Shown piece after piece: positions 1 through 6,850 of a stretch of 13,059 nucleotides of DNA. How positions within the stretch are numbered: the stretch's first letter is position 1; the number at the start of each line of letters is the position of its first letter. A program made the position numbers and the translations under genes. Below the pieces are notes generated by a model. It saw only the letters and a list, made by a program, of their open reading frames with translations. It made no database searches and had not been told where the DNA came from. This DNA comes from Solirubrobacterales bacterium (GTDB lineage Bacteria; Actinomycetota; Thermoleophilia; Solirubrobacterales; Solirubrobacteraceae), in contig PLYX01000121.1 in NCBI GenBank assembly GCA_003151895.1, positions 1-13,059 of the forward strand. The letters are read 5' to 3'.

Positions 1-1197
1 GCGCGGAACGCGGCCCGCGCGAGCGCCGGCCTCGGAGGCTGGGCCGCGGGCGGAGGAGATACCCAACACGCGCATCGCCTTCAGGCCGAGGCTGAGCTTC
101 TCGCGACCGTCGCTCGAGCTCACGTCGAGCCCGGTCAGCTCGCGGACGCGCTCCAGCCTGTAGTAGATCGTGTGCCGGTGGGTGAACAAGCGCTGGGCGG
201 TGCCGGCGACGTTGCCGTCGGCCTCCAGGAAAGTATTGAGCGTCTGCAGAAGCTCGGTCTCGTACTGCTCGTCATAGGCCACCAGCGGCTCCACCGTCTC
301 GGCGTAGAAGCGCTGCAGCTCGCTCGGGTTCTCGCTCATGGCGCTCAGCAGCAGGCGGTAGGCGCCGGTCTGCTCGAAGGCGAGCAGCGCCCCCTCCGGC
401 GAGCTGCCCTCGGCGACGTTGGCGGCGAGCAGCGCCTCGCCCGCTGCCCGTGAGAGCTCGCCCGGGTCCTCCGCGATGCGACTGCGCCCGAGCGCGAACG
501 TGTAGCCGGAGAGGGCGCTTTCCATCTCGCGCAACACGGCCTCGGCGGCACGAGCCGCCACCGGCTCATCGCCGCCGGGCACCAGCAGCAGGATCTCAAC
601 GCCGGCCGCACCGTCGCGCTCTGAGAGCGCCGCGATCGACCTGCCGGCCACCGCGCGGGCGCCGCGCTCCGCAACCGCTCTCGCGCGGGCGCGCCAGCCC
701 TCCTCGGTGGGCGCCTGCGGGTGAGCGCGGGCAACGATCACGCTCGCCCCGCCCTGCAGGTCCAGCGACAGCTCGCCGGCGCGCGCCAGCAGCTCCTCGC
801 GGGGGACCTGATTGCGCCCGAGCGCCACACGCAGGAAGTCCGCGGCGGCGGTCTCCGAGGCGACGTCCGGCGCACGCACGCGCTCGACCTCGGAGGCGAT
901 CATCGTGACGAGCAGCCGCCGCACGAGCGGGCTCGGCTCCGTGCGAGCACGCATGTGCAGCGACCCGACGATCGCATCGGCCACCCGCAGCGGGAGGCTG
1001 ATCACGCCGTCTGCCCCTGACAGAAGCGAGCGCTCATCGGCGCTCGAGCGCGCTGCCACAGCGATGGTGGCGCCCGCGGCGTCGGTCACCGCGAGGCTCG
1101 CGTCCAGGGCGCGGGAGGCGGCGCGCACGACCTCGGGCAGGCCCGCTCCCGACTCCACCGCCTCGGTGACGGCATCCAGCCCGACGAGCTCGGACAC
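1..1197 (-). CDS. PucR/CdaR-type transcriptional regulator (3' end outside window)
   Basis: The reverse strand is open from a GTG at 1197 to the window edge: 399 codons with no stop, so the C-terminus is missing. The clearest part is the helix-turn-helix at about residues 323-356, reading DGNVAGTAQRLFTHRHTIYY followed by RLERVRELTGLD. This is the PucR C-terminal HTH signature (an N-A-A-L-x-VHRNT-like core, here NVAGTAQRLFTHRHT). The roughly 200 residues before it fit the CdaR/GGDEF-like middle domain of this family. The N-terminal part (EAVESGAGLPEVVRAASRAL, then SLAVTDAAG) resembles a sensory GAF-like module. Family members control purine, sugar-acid or other catabolic genes in response to a small ligand; the ligand here is unknown. 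The GTG lies 6 bases after the stop of the small membrane-protein gene, so translational coupling is likely. No strong ribosome-binding site is visible, which leaves the exact start uncertain. Confidence 0.85.
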   Translation of the reverse strand, partial: MSELVGLDAVTEAVESGAGLPEVVRAASRALDASLAVTDAAGATIAVAARSSADERSLLSGADGVISLPLRVADAIVGSLHMRARTEPSPLVRRLLVTMIASEVERVRAPDVASETAAADFLRVALGRNQVPREELLARAGELSLDLQGGASVIVARAHPQAPTEEGWRARARAVAERGARAVAGRSIAALSERDGAAGVEILLLVPGGDEPVAARAAEAVLREMESALSGYTFALGRSRIAEDPGELSRAAGEALLAANVAEGSSPEGALLAFEQTGAYRLLLSAMSENPSELQRFYAETVEPLVAYDEQYETELLQTLNTFLEADGNVAGTAQRLFTHRHTIYYRLERVRELTGLDVSSSDGREKLSLGLKAMRVLGISSARGPASEAGARAGRVPR

Positions 1198-1202
1198 CTG
1201 TG

Positions 1203-1415
1203 TCAGCCCCAGAAGTAGACGGCTAGGAGCGCGCCGAGCACCCCGGCGCCGGCGAACACCACGAGCACGTACAGCGACAGGACGGTCGCCGCCAGGCGCT
1301 CCCACACGCGCGAGTAGGAGCCCCACGCCGGCACGAGAATCAGACCGACGTACAAGGCCAGTCCGAACACGCCGGCGCAAACGGCTACGAGATCGGTGAT
1401 GGCGGTGGTGCTCAT
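1203..1415 (-). CDS. small two-helix membrane protein, function unknown
   Basis: The product is 70 residues and nearly all hydrophobic. One helix spans about residues 8-30 (LVAVCAGVFGLALYVGLILV). A short polar turn with WGSYSRVWER follows, then a second helix at about 41-67 (TVLSLYVLVVFAGAGVLGAL). The C-terminus is AVYFWG. I do not recognise a named family. The gene lies 15 bases after the ispE stop and ends 6 bases before the PucR-type regulator, all on one strand, so it is probably transcribed with ispE or with the regulator. No Shine-Dalgarno sequence is clear before the ATG at 1415. That it is real is supported by the continuous two-helix hydrophobic pattern and by how tightly it fills the gap between two convincing genes. 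Confidence 0.7.
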   Translation of the reverse strand: MSTTAITDLVAVCAGVFGLALYVGLILVPAWGSYSRVWERLAATVLSLYVLVVFAGAGVLGALLAVYFWG

Positions 1416-1430
1416 AGCGTGATCGCATTG

Positions 1431-2444
1431 TTACGTACGAGGTCGCTGTACGCCCGCGAAGCTCGCATCCACGGGGACGGCGGCCACCGGCGGCGGCTCG
1501 CGCCCCGCCAGTCCCGCCGCCGCGCGCTGCGCTCGCGCCAGGCCGTTTGCGCGTGCGAACAGCCCCACAACGGTCGGACCTGAGCCGCTCACGAATGCCA
1601 CCTCGGCCCCGACCTCTCCCGCCTGCTCCAGTGCCTGCCCGACGGCTGGGCACAGCGCCACGGCCGCCTCCTGGAGGTCGTTGTGCAACAGGTCCGCCTC
1701 GCCGGGCAGCGCCGCCCCCAGCTCGAGCGCCCGGCGCAACGCCTGGCGACGTTCCGCCAGGAAGAACGCATCGTGCGCGAGGTCCCCCGTCCGGGGACCC
1801 CCGATGGCGGGGGGCGCCCTAAAGGGCATACCCAAAGGGCACACGGCAGGCAGGCAGGCCAGCCGATCCGCCGTGGCGTACACCTCGGCGGTGGAGAGCC
1901 CCGTCGCCTGCGCCAGCACCAGCACGCCGAATGGCGACACGGGATCCGGCAGCACCTCGAGCAACTCCCCCGCCCCCGTTGCAAGCCAGCGCCCGGGGGA
2001 CACCTGCGCCGGGACATCCGCGCCCAGCTCCCCAGCAAGCAGGAGCAGCAAATCCTCATCCCCCAATCCCGATGCCGCGCTTGCCAGGCGCAGCGCGGCC
2101 GCCGCGTCCGCCGACCCACCGCCCAGCCCGGCGGCCACCGGCACGCGCTTGTCGATCGTAAGGCGCACCCACCCTTCGTCCCACGCGGTCGCCCCACGGA
2201 ACAGCTCCAGAGCACGCGCCGCGAGGTTCTCGCCCGCCACACCCGGGCACACCACCTCGTCGCGCTCGGCCCCCGCCGGGGCGTGCTCCAACGTCAGCTC
2301 GTCCGCGAACGAGATCGACTGCATAACGCTCACCAGCTCGTGCCTGCTGTCCTCCCGCTTGGGGCCCACGAACAGGCCCAGGTTGATCTTCGCTGGGGCC
2401 AGCGCGCGCAGCGGCAGCGGCAGGGCGTGATCCGCGGGAGTCAT
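1431..2444 (-). CDS. ispE: 4-diphosphocytidyl-2-C-methyl-D-erythritol kinase
   Basis: The product is 337 residues. IspE phosphorylates the 2-hydroxyl of CDP-methylerythritol with ATP in the non-mevalonate isoprenoid pathway, in the cytoplasm. GHMP-kinase hallmarks are all present: PAKINLGLFVG at residues 17-27 with the catalytic lysine K19, the glycine-rich ATP loop VAAGLGGGSADAAAAL at about 103-118, GADVP at 141-145 with the catalytic aspartate, and the C-terminal SGSGPTVVGLF. ATG 2444 is chosen because the kinase fold begins about 16 residues later; in-frame extension upstream would run into the end of rsmA. The gap to rsmA is 67 bases. Most family members are about 280-310 residues. The excess is partly explained by an extra segment at residues 196-222 (CLPAVCPLGMPFRAPPAIGG and flanks), which is encoded by a chain of small palindromes that recurs in the LCP gene. 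Confidence 0.95.
   Translation of the reverse strand: MTPADHALPLPLRALAPAKINLGLFVGPKREDSRHELVSVMQSISFADELTLEHAPAGAERDEVVCPGVAGENLAARALELFRGATAWDEGWVRLTIDKRVPVAAGLGGGSADAAAALRLASAASGLGDEDLLLLLAGELGADVPAQVSPGRWLATGAGELLEVLPDPVSPFGVLVLAQATGLSTAEVYATADRLACLPAVCPLGMPFRAPPAIGGPRTGDLAHDAFFLAERRQALRRALELGAALPGEADLLHNDLQEAAVALCPAVGQALEQAGEVGAEVAFVSGSGPTVVGLFARANGLARAQRAAAGLAGREPPPVAAVPVDASFAGVQRPRT
1781..1860. repeat. palindromic mini-element inside ispE (copy 1)
   Basis: On the plus strand this 80-base stretch is a chain of small hairpins: GGTCCCC/GGGGACC (1781-1787 and 1793-1799), CCCCCG/CGGGGG (1798-1803 and 1808-1813), GCCCT-aa-AGGGC (1816-1827) and CCC-aaa-GGG (1831-1839). It ends in GGCAGGC with AGGC iterations. 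Positions 1817-1851 match 10034-10068 in the LCP gene at 31 of 35 bases, and all four differences are transitions. The segment is read through without a stop and adds about 27 residues to IspE at a place where the family has no conserved block. I infer a short mobile or spreading palindromic repeat. The outer boundaries are uncertain because only the 35-base core is shared. Confidence 0.75.
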
Positions 2445-2511
2445 CGACCAGGGGCCTTCGGCGGCGCGAGCCACGCGTGCGGCAAGCAGGGAGCACGCGG
2501 GGACGGGAGGG

Positions 2512-3336
2512 TCACAACGCCAGCATTCTCGCCAGCTCGACGAAGTCGCGCGGCGCCAGCCGCTCGGCACGCACGTCCGCGGGGTGTCCGAGCTCGACCA
2601 ATGCCTCGCGTATCTCCTCGCGCGAGCGCTGCACCCCGGAGAGCACCAGCGATCTCGCGAGCGTCTTGCGGCGATGGGCGAACGCGCCGCCCACCAGCGC
2701 TCGCACGCCCGCGCTCGCCGCCGGTGCGCGGCGGCGCATGCCCACGAGCACCGAGTCCACATTCGGCACCGGGTGGAACACACCGCGGGGGATCGCCCGC
2801 AGCACGCGCACGTCGCAGGCGAGCTGGGCGATCGCCGAGGGAGCGCCGTATGCGGCGCTGCCGGCGCTCGCCGCTAGGCGCTCACCCACCTCACGCTGAA
2901 CCATCGCCACCCACAGCTCGACCTCTCCCAGCTGCTCGATCGTGCGCAGCAGCGCGCCCGCCGCCACGCCGTAGGGGAGATTCGCCACCACCTTGGTCGG
3001 AGCCGGGGAGAGCGCCGCGAGGTCCATCGTCATTACGTCCGCCCAGTGCACGCTCACGTTGGCGTGCCGGTCGGTCGCGTCGAGCAGCGCCTCGCGCAGC
3101 CGCTCATCGATCTCGACCACGTGCACATGCCGCGTGCGCGCCGCCAGATGCTCTGAGAGCACGCCCAACCCTCCGCCGATCTCGAGCACCACGTCGTGGG
3201 GCGCGAGCTCGGCCGCGCGCTCGATCACGCCGAGGATGTTCGAGTCGATCAGGAAGTTCTGGCCGAGGTCGCGATCGGGACGGATCGCAAACTGGCGCAT
3301 CCGCCGCAGGCTCGGCTGGACCGGCTCGCTCACCAT
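2512..3336 (-). CDS. rsmA: 16S rRNA dimethyladenosine transferase
   Basis: The product is 274 residues (RsmA, also called KsgA). It transfers four methyl groups from S-adenosylmethionine to two adjacent adenines in the 3'-terminal hairpin of 16S rRNA, a late checkpoint in small-subunit assembly. Visible motifs are DRDLGQNFLID (21-31), the SAM loop VLEIGGGLGVLS (50-61), VVEID (73-77), the catalytic NLPY (119-122), FHPVPNVDS (187-195) and FAHRRKTL (219-226). Length and motif order are normal for the family. The ATG at 3336 overlaps the end of tatD by 7 bases, so the two are probably translationally coupled. Many actinobacteria carry an rpf gene between tatD and rsmA; none is present here. Confidence 0.96.
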   Translation of the reverse strand: MVSEPVQPSLRRMRQFAIRPDRDLGQNFLIDSNILGVIERAAELAPHDVVLEIGGGLGVLSEHLAARTRHVHVVEIDERLREALLDATDRHANVSVHWADVMTMDLAALSPAPTKVVANLPYGVAAGALLRTIEQLGEVELWVAMVQREVGERLAASAGSAAYGAPSAIAQLACDVRVLRAIPRGVFHPVPNVDSVLVGMRRRAPAASAGVRALVGGAFAHRRKTLARSLVLSGVQRSREEIREALVELGHPADVRAERLAPRDFVELARMLAL

Positions 3337-4091
3337 CTGAACAGGCGCTCAGCGTTGCGCTCCACGGTGGCGCCCAGCTCGGCCACGGATACACCGCGCA
3401 GCTCGGCGATAAACGCCGCGGTGTGCGCCACGAACGCGGGCTGGTTACGGTGCTTGCGTACGGCCTGGGGGGTCAAGTAGGGCGCATCGGTCTCGATCAG
3501 CAGGCGCTCCTCGGGCACCCTTCGCGCGGCCTCGGCCAGGTCGGCGGCGCTCTTGTATGTGACGTTGCCGGCGAACGAGATCATGTAGCCCCGGTCGAGG
3601 CACTCCTGCAGCTTCTCGGGCATCGAGAAGCAGTGGATCACCACGCTCAGACCGCCCGCCTCCTCCGCGAGCTGCGCGAGCGTGTCCTCGTCCGCTGCGC
3701 GTGTGTGGATTGTGAGCGGCTTGTCCGTCTCGCGCGCGAGCCCGATCTGCGCCGAGAACGCGCGCTCCTGGTCATCACGCGATGCGGTGGGTGGGCCATC
3801 CCGGACAAAGAAGTCCAGGCCCGTCTCCCCGATCGCCACGCAGCGGGGATGCGCCGCCAGTGCCTCCAGCTCGGCCAGGTCGGCGTCGTCGAAGCTGTGC
3901 GCTTCGTTTGGATGACGCCCGATCGCCGCATACACCTGCGGAAACGCCTCGGCCGCCGCCAGCGCCGCGCGACACGACGCGCCGGTCGTGCCGACGGTGA
4001 GCATCTTCACGACGCCCGCCGCCACCGCCCGCTCCACCAGCTCGGCGTCGGGCTCTTCGCACAGGCTCAGGTGGGTGTGGCTGTCGATCAT
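3330..4091 (-). CDS. tatD: TatD-family metal-dependent DNase
   Basis: The product is 253 residues, a TIM-barrel amidohydrolase-fold hydrolase. The expected metal ligands can be read: H5 and H7 in MIDSHTHL, E89 in AIGETGLDFF, H129 in TIHTRAAD, H153 in VIHCFS and D202 in IETDAPYLTP. Characterised TatD proteins are magnesium-dependent nucleases involved in DNA repair or fragmentation; they are not part of the Tat secretion pathway, despite the name. The ATG at 4091 overlaps the metG stop by four bases (ATGA), and the 3' end overlaps rsmA by seven, so the gene is the middle of a tightly coupled trio. Length is typical. The D-aminoacyl-tRNA deacylase activity reported for some homologues remains possible. 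Confidence 0.94.
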   Translation of the reverse strand: MIDSHTHLSLCEEPDAELVERAVAAGVVKMLTVGTTGASCRAALAAAEAFPQVYAAIGRHPNEAHSFDDADLAELEALAAHPRCVAIGETGLDFFVRDGPPTASRDDQERAFSAQIGLARETDKPLTIHTRAADEDTLAQLAEEAGGLSVVIHCFSMPEKLQECLDRGYMISFAGNVTYKSAADLAEAARRVPEERLLIETDAPYLTPQAVRKHRNQPAFVAHTAAFIAELRGVSVAELGATVERNAERLFRW

Positions 4092-5629
4092 GCCGTCTTC
4101 GGGAACAGCGGCTCGAGCGCCCGCACCTTCTGTACCGATCCTTCGCCGAACACGGCCCCGGCGAGCGAGATGTCGGGGGCGCCAAGCGTGGCGAGCAGCC
4201 GCTCGGTGCTGTCGGGAAGGTAGGGGTGAAGCAGCACCGACACCACCCGCAGCCCCTCCGCGAGCGTGCGCAGCACGCGGTCGAGATCATCGGCCCGCGC
4301 CGGGTCCTTGGCCAGCTTCCATGGCGCCTGCTCCTCCACGTAGCGGTTCAGACGGCGCACGCGTCCCCATATCTCGTCGAGCGCGTTCGTCAGCTCAACG
4401 CGATCGAGCAGCTCCGCCACGCGCTCCGACAGCCCGGCGAAGTCATCGTGGAGCAGTCCGTCGGGGTTCCCCCCATCCACCACGCCGTCACGGTAGCGCA
4501 CGATCATGGCGATGCTGCGACTCGCGAGATTGCCGTAGTCGTTGGCGAGCTCGCTCTCGTAGCGCTGCTCGAAGGACGCGGTCGACACCGACCCGTCCTG
4601 GCCGAAGGAAACGTCGCGCAACAGGTAGAAGCGCAGCGCGTCGGAGCCGAAGCGGTCGATCACCTCGAACGGGTCGAGCACGTTGCCGAGCGACTTGCTC
4701 ATCTTCTCCCCGTCCATCAACAGGTACCCGTGCACGAACACGCGCCTGGGCAACTCGATGTCGGCCGCCATCAAAAGCGCCGGCCAGTACACCGTGTGGA
4801 AGCGCAATATGTCCTTGGCGATCAGGTGGACGTCGGGCGGCCAGAACCCCCGCGCGGGGGCAGGCGTGTCGGTGAGGGTGACCCCGTCGGACTGCGACCC
4901 GCCCCCCGGCGCCGGCGCGTAGGAGAGCGCCGAGTAGTAGTTGAGCAAGGCGTCGAACCACACATAGAACACGTGCTCGGGGTCCCACGGCACCTGCACC
5001 CCCCACGTGAGCTTGTGGCGCGTTAGCGGAACGTCGCGCAAGCCCGACTTGATGAACGACAGCGCCTCGTTGTAACGACTCTTCGGTCCCACGAAGTCCT
5101 CGTGCTCTGAGTACAGGCGTTCGAGCGGCTCCTGGAAGGCGGAGAGCGCGAAGAAGTAGTTGTCCTCCCGCTCGCGCGTCAGCTGCACGTGGTGGATCGG
5201 GCAGCGCTCGCCCTCGTCGACTTCGTTCTCAGCCTTGAAGTCGGCGCACTTGGGGCAATACCACCCTTCGTAGGTCCCCATGTACACGTGCCCGTTGTCG
5301 CGCACGCGCGTCAGCACCTCTTGCACGACCTGCATGTGCTGCGGGTCGGTGGTGCGGATGAAGAAGTCATTCGTCGCCCCGATCTTCGGCGCCAGCGCCC
5401 TGAAGCGCTCCGAGTTGCGGTCGGCGAGCTCCTGGGGCTCCACCCCAAGCGCATGCGCGGCGTCCGCCACCGGCTCCCCGTGCTCGTCGGTGCCGGTCAG
5501 GAAGAACACGTCCTCGCCGCGCTGACGATGGTGCCGCGCCAGCACGTCGGCCGCGATCGTGGTGTACGCATGCCCCAGGTGCGGGGCCGCGTTTACGTAG
5601 TAGATCGGGGTTGTTACGTAGAAGGACAT
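4088..5629 (-). CDS. metG: methionine--tRNA ligase
   Basis: The product is 513 residues, a cytoplasmic class I aminoacyl-tRNA synthetase that charges initiator and elongator tRNA-Met. Seen in order: PIYYVNAAPHLGHAYT with the HIGH-type signature at 17-20, a zinc knuckle built from CPKC (125-128) and CPIH (143-146), WFDALLNYYSAL, DVHLIAKDILRFH, the KMSKS loop at 309-313, and the anticodon-binding helical domain to the end. There is no C-terminal EMAP/Trbp111-like extension, as in other short MetG forms. An extra segment lies at about residues 237-261 (APAPGGGSQSDGVTLTDTPA), between the dinucleotide-fold strand and DVHLI, where homologues usually have a short loop. The gene heads the metG-tatD-rsmA-ispE cluster. 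Its promoter must lie in 5630-5727, shared with the divergent vapB gene. Confidence 0.96.
   Translation of the reverse strand: MSFYVTTPIYYVNAAPHLGHAYTTIAADVLARHHRQRGEDVFFLTGTDEHGEPVADAAHALGVEPQELADRNSERFRALAPKIGATNDFFIRTTDPQHMQVVQEVLTRVRDNGHVYMGTYEGWYCPKCADFKAENEVDEGERCPIHHVQLTREREDNYFFALSAFQEPLERLYSEHEDFVGPKSRYNEALSFIKSGLRDVPLTRHKLTWGVQVPWDPEHVFYVWFDALLNYYSALSYAPAPGGGSQSDGVTLTDTPAPARGFWPPDVHLIAKDILRFHTVYWPALLMAADIELPRRVFVHGYLLMDGEKMSKSLGNVLDPFEVIDRFGSDALRFYLLRDVSFGQDGSVSTASFEQRYESELANDYGNLASRSIAMIVRYRDGVVDGGNPDGLLHDDFAGLSERVAELLDRVELTNALDEIWGRVRRLNRYVEEQAPWKLAKDPARADDLDRVLRTLAEGLRVVSVLLHPYLPDSTERLLATLGAPDISLAGAVFGEGSVQKVRALEPLFPKTA
4847..4921. repeat. GC-rich palindromic insert segment inside metG
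   Basis: This stretch encodes the extra residues of MetG. It begins with a perfect 14-bp palindrome, CCCCCGCGCGGGGG (4847-4860), and contains a small GGGtgaCCC hairpin at about 4876-4884 and a C-rich end. It shares no clear identity with the ispE and LCP repeats, but the arrangement is the same: an in-frame, hairpin-rich segment placed in a variable loop of an essential enzyme. It may belong to a second repeat family, or may simply be a lineage-specific loop. Confidence 0.35.
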
Positions 5630-5636
5630 CGGTCGT

Positions 5637-5727
5637 CCCAGGCTACTGGGCGTCAGCGATCGCGGCGAGCGGCGTCACAGAGGAGGGGGTGGGTGTCCTT
5701 GTACCACCTGGGTGATACACTGCTGGT
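5637..5727. promoter_or_regulatory. divergent metG / vapB intergenic region
   Basis: This is the intergenic stretch between metG (minus) and the plus-strand vapB. Next to metG is a short inverted repeat, CCCAG-gcta-CTGGG (5637-5650), which on the minus strand ends 7 bases before the metG ATG. I see no good -35 for metG. The G-rich central part (about 5679-5694) carries no recognisable signal, and the right end holds the vapB operator listed separately. Confidence 0.4.
5701..5721 (+). promoter_or_regulatory. operator and -10 element of vapBC (plus-strand pair)
   Basis: Positions 5701-5718 form a near-perfect palindrome of pattern GTAnCACCnnGGTGnTAC. TACACT at 5716-5721, which matches the consensus -10 at four of six bases, overlaps its right arm. 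Exactly six bases separate this hexamer from the ATG at 5728, which predicts a transcript that starts at the initiation codon. A weak -35 candidate (GTGTCC, 5693-5698) sits 17 bases upstream. A ribbon-helix-helix antitoxin bound here would cover the promoter, the usual autoregulation of TA operons. Confidence 0.65.
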
Positions 5728-5976
5728 ATGCCGACCACCAAGCCTCGTATCCAGGTGACCCTCGACTCCGAACTGGCTGCCGCGCTCGCAGAGTTCGGCG
5801 ACGTGGAGCCGCGCTCGCGCGCCGTGCGCGACCTCGCGCTGCGCGGCGCCGAGGCGATCCGCGCGGAACGAACCGCGCGGAACGACGCGATCGAGTTCCT
5901 GCGGCGACTCGATTCAGGCGAGGACGACCGCTTCGACTTCTCGGTGTCCGAGCGGCTCCATGCAGAACGCCGCTGA
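5728..5976 (+). CDS. VapB-type ribbon-helix-helix antitoxin
   Basis: The product is 82 residues. The N-terminus TKPRIQVTLDSELAAALAEF has the alternating beta strand followed by a helix typical of ribbon-helix-helix DNA-binding antitoxins. The charged C-terminal half (about 50-82, ending DFSVSERLHAERR) would be the toxin-neutralising tail. The gene overlaps the downstream PIN toxin by 17 bases, a common TA arrangement. It lies directly behind a palindromic operator. Expected role: bind and inactivate the VapC partner and, as a complex, repress its own promoter. The assignment rests on fold pattern and context; the protein is too short and divergent for a subfamily name. Confidence 0.8.
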   Translation: MPTTKPRIQVTLDSELAAALAEFGDVEPRSRAVRDLALRGAEAIRAERTARNDAIEFLRRLDSGEDDRFDFSVSERLHAERR

Positions 5977-6394
5977 GCCATACGGCTCGGGCACGCCGCT
6001 CGTATTCGACACGTCCGCGTGGAATCGCCGCACCAATCCCGCCGTTCTGCCCAGGTGGACCGCGACCCGCGACGCCGGCCTGCTGGCAGTCTGTCCGGTG
6101 GTGGCGCTGGAGCTCTTGGCGGCCGCCCCTGACGAGGAGGCATTCGGCGATCTCGATCGCGCGTTGAAAGCCCTTGCACAGGCCCCGGTGACACGCAACG
6201 CGGGTGACGCGGCCCTAGGCGCCTCACGCGAACTGCGCGGCGAGCGGCGTCTGCCGGCCGCCGACTATCTGATCGCCGCGGCGGCCGCCGAGCGCGGTGC
6301 GGGAGTGCTGCACTACGACCACCACTTCGACCTCCTTTGCCGAGTACTCGGCATCGAAAGCGTGTGGATCGCAGAGCCAGGCTCGATCGACTGA
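5960..6394 (+). CDS. VapC-type PIN-domain ribonuclease toxin
   Basis: The product is 144 residues. The acidic residues of a PIN nuclease can be placed: D17 in LVFDTSAW, E51 in CPVVALELL, D102 in RLPAADYLIAA and D120 (with D124) in VLHYDHHFDLL. VapC toxins are magnesium-dependent RNases, often cutting tRNA anticodon loops or the sarcin-ricin loop; the target here cannot be read from sequence. All active-site positions are intact, so the toxin is probably functional and needs its antitoxin. The ATG at 5960 lies within the antitoxin reading frame, with a GAGCGG-like sequence upstream. The next gene downstream begins 177 bases later. Confidence 0.88.
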   Translation: MQNAAEPYGSGTPLVFDTSAWNRRTNPAVLPRWTATRDAGLLAVCPVVALELLAAAPDEEAFGDLDRALKALAQAPVTRNAGDAALGASRELRGERRLPAADYLIAAAAAERGAGVLHYDHHFDLLCRVLGIESVWIAEPGSID

Positions 6395-6536
6395 TCCACG
6401 CCGCCAGTCTCATTTCTTGGCCTTTTCCTTTGATTTGATCGAGCCCGTCGGAGTAGGACGCAACGCGCGCTGGCGACACCAGCTCTGCCATGAGCAGATA
6501 TGAGGATTCTTGCGTGAGCGCGCGCACGGACTGCGC
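6395..6536. other. intergenic region, locally AT-rich
   Basis: This gap lies between vapC and the tacA promoter. Positions about 6408-6440 are AT-rich (TTTCTTGGCCTTTTCCTTTG), unlike the surrounding sequence, which is consistent with imported DNA. I see no convincing hairpin terminator, RNA gene or intact reading frame. Confidence 0.4.
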
Positions 6537-6574
6537 TTGACAAACGACTCATGTACTGCCATTGTCAGTACATG
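6537..6574 (+). promoter_or_regulatory. promoter and operator of the tacA-like antitoxin
   Basis: A consensus -35 TTGACA (6537-6542) is followed after 17 bases by CATTGT (6560-6565) as -10. Six further bases lead to the ATG at 6572, so the predicted transcript is leaderless. A perfect inverted repeat, CATGTACTG / CAGTACATG with a 7-base spacer (6550-6558 and 6566-6574), spans the -10 and includes the start codon. A bound DUF1778 antitoxin would block both polymerase and the start site. Confidence 0.75.
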
Positions 6575-6850
6575 GCTACGGTAAAGGACGAGCGGCTGCA
6601 GATCCGGGTGGACCCCACCGACAAGTCGCTGCTGGAGCAGGCAGCCGCCGCCTCGCACCTGAACGTGTCGGCGTTCGTGCTGCAGGCCGCCGCGGCGAGA
6701 GCGGAGGAGATCCTCGCCGAGCGCCACACCATCCGGCTCGACGCGCGGGCTGCCGGCGCGTTCAGCGAGGCGCTGCAGCGTCCCGCACGGGTCAACAAGC
6801 GCCTCGCGGAGGTATTGCGCCGGCCACACAAGCTCACCTGGCTTGACTGA
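6572..6850 (+). CDS. DUF1778 (TacA-like) antitoxin
   Basis: The product is 92 residues from ATG 6572. The upstream in-frame ATG at 6551 lies inside the operator and upstream of the predicted transcript start, so it is not used. The N-terminus KDERLQIRVDPTDKSLLEQA and the following AAASHLNVSAFVLQAA match the ribbon-helix-helix domain of DUF1778 proteins. EEILAERHTIRLD and the tail AFSEALQRPARVNKRLAEVL are typical of the toxin-wrapping region. Proteins of this family neutralise GNAT toxins that acetylate the amino group of charged tRNA and so stop translation. Here the downstream toxin gene is broken, so this is an orphan antitoxin with an intact promoter and operator. Confidence 0.85.
   Translation: MATVKDERLQIRVDPTDKSLLEQAAAASHLNVSAFVLQAAAARAEEILAERHTIRLDARAAGAFSEALQRPARVNKRLAEVLRRPHKLTWLD

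Noticed and set aside
1683..4223. Very long plus-strand open frame of 846 codons opposite ispE, rsmA and tatD
   Set aside because: It is antisense to three well-conserved enzymes. Its translation is Arg/Pro/Ala-rich without any domain, as expected in high-GC DNA.
6551..6571. Upstream ATG (6551) as the start of the DUF1778 antitoxin
   Set aside because: It lies within the operator and between the -35 and -10, and the added residues (MYCHCQY) do not fit the family N-terminus.
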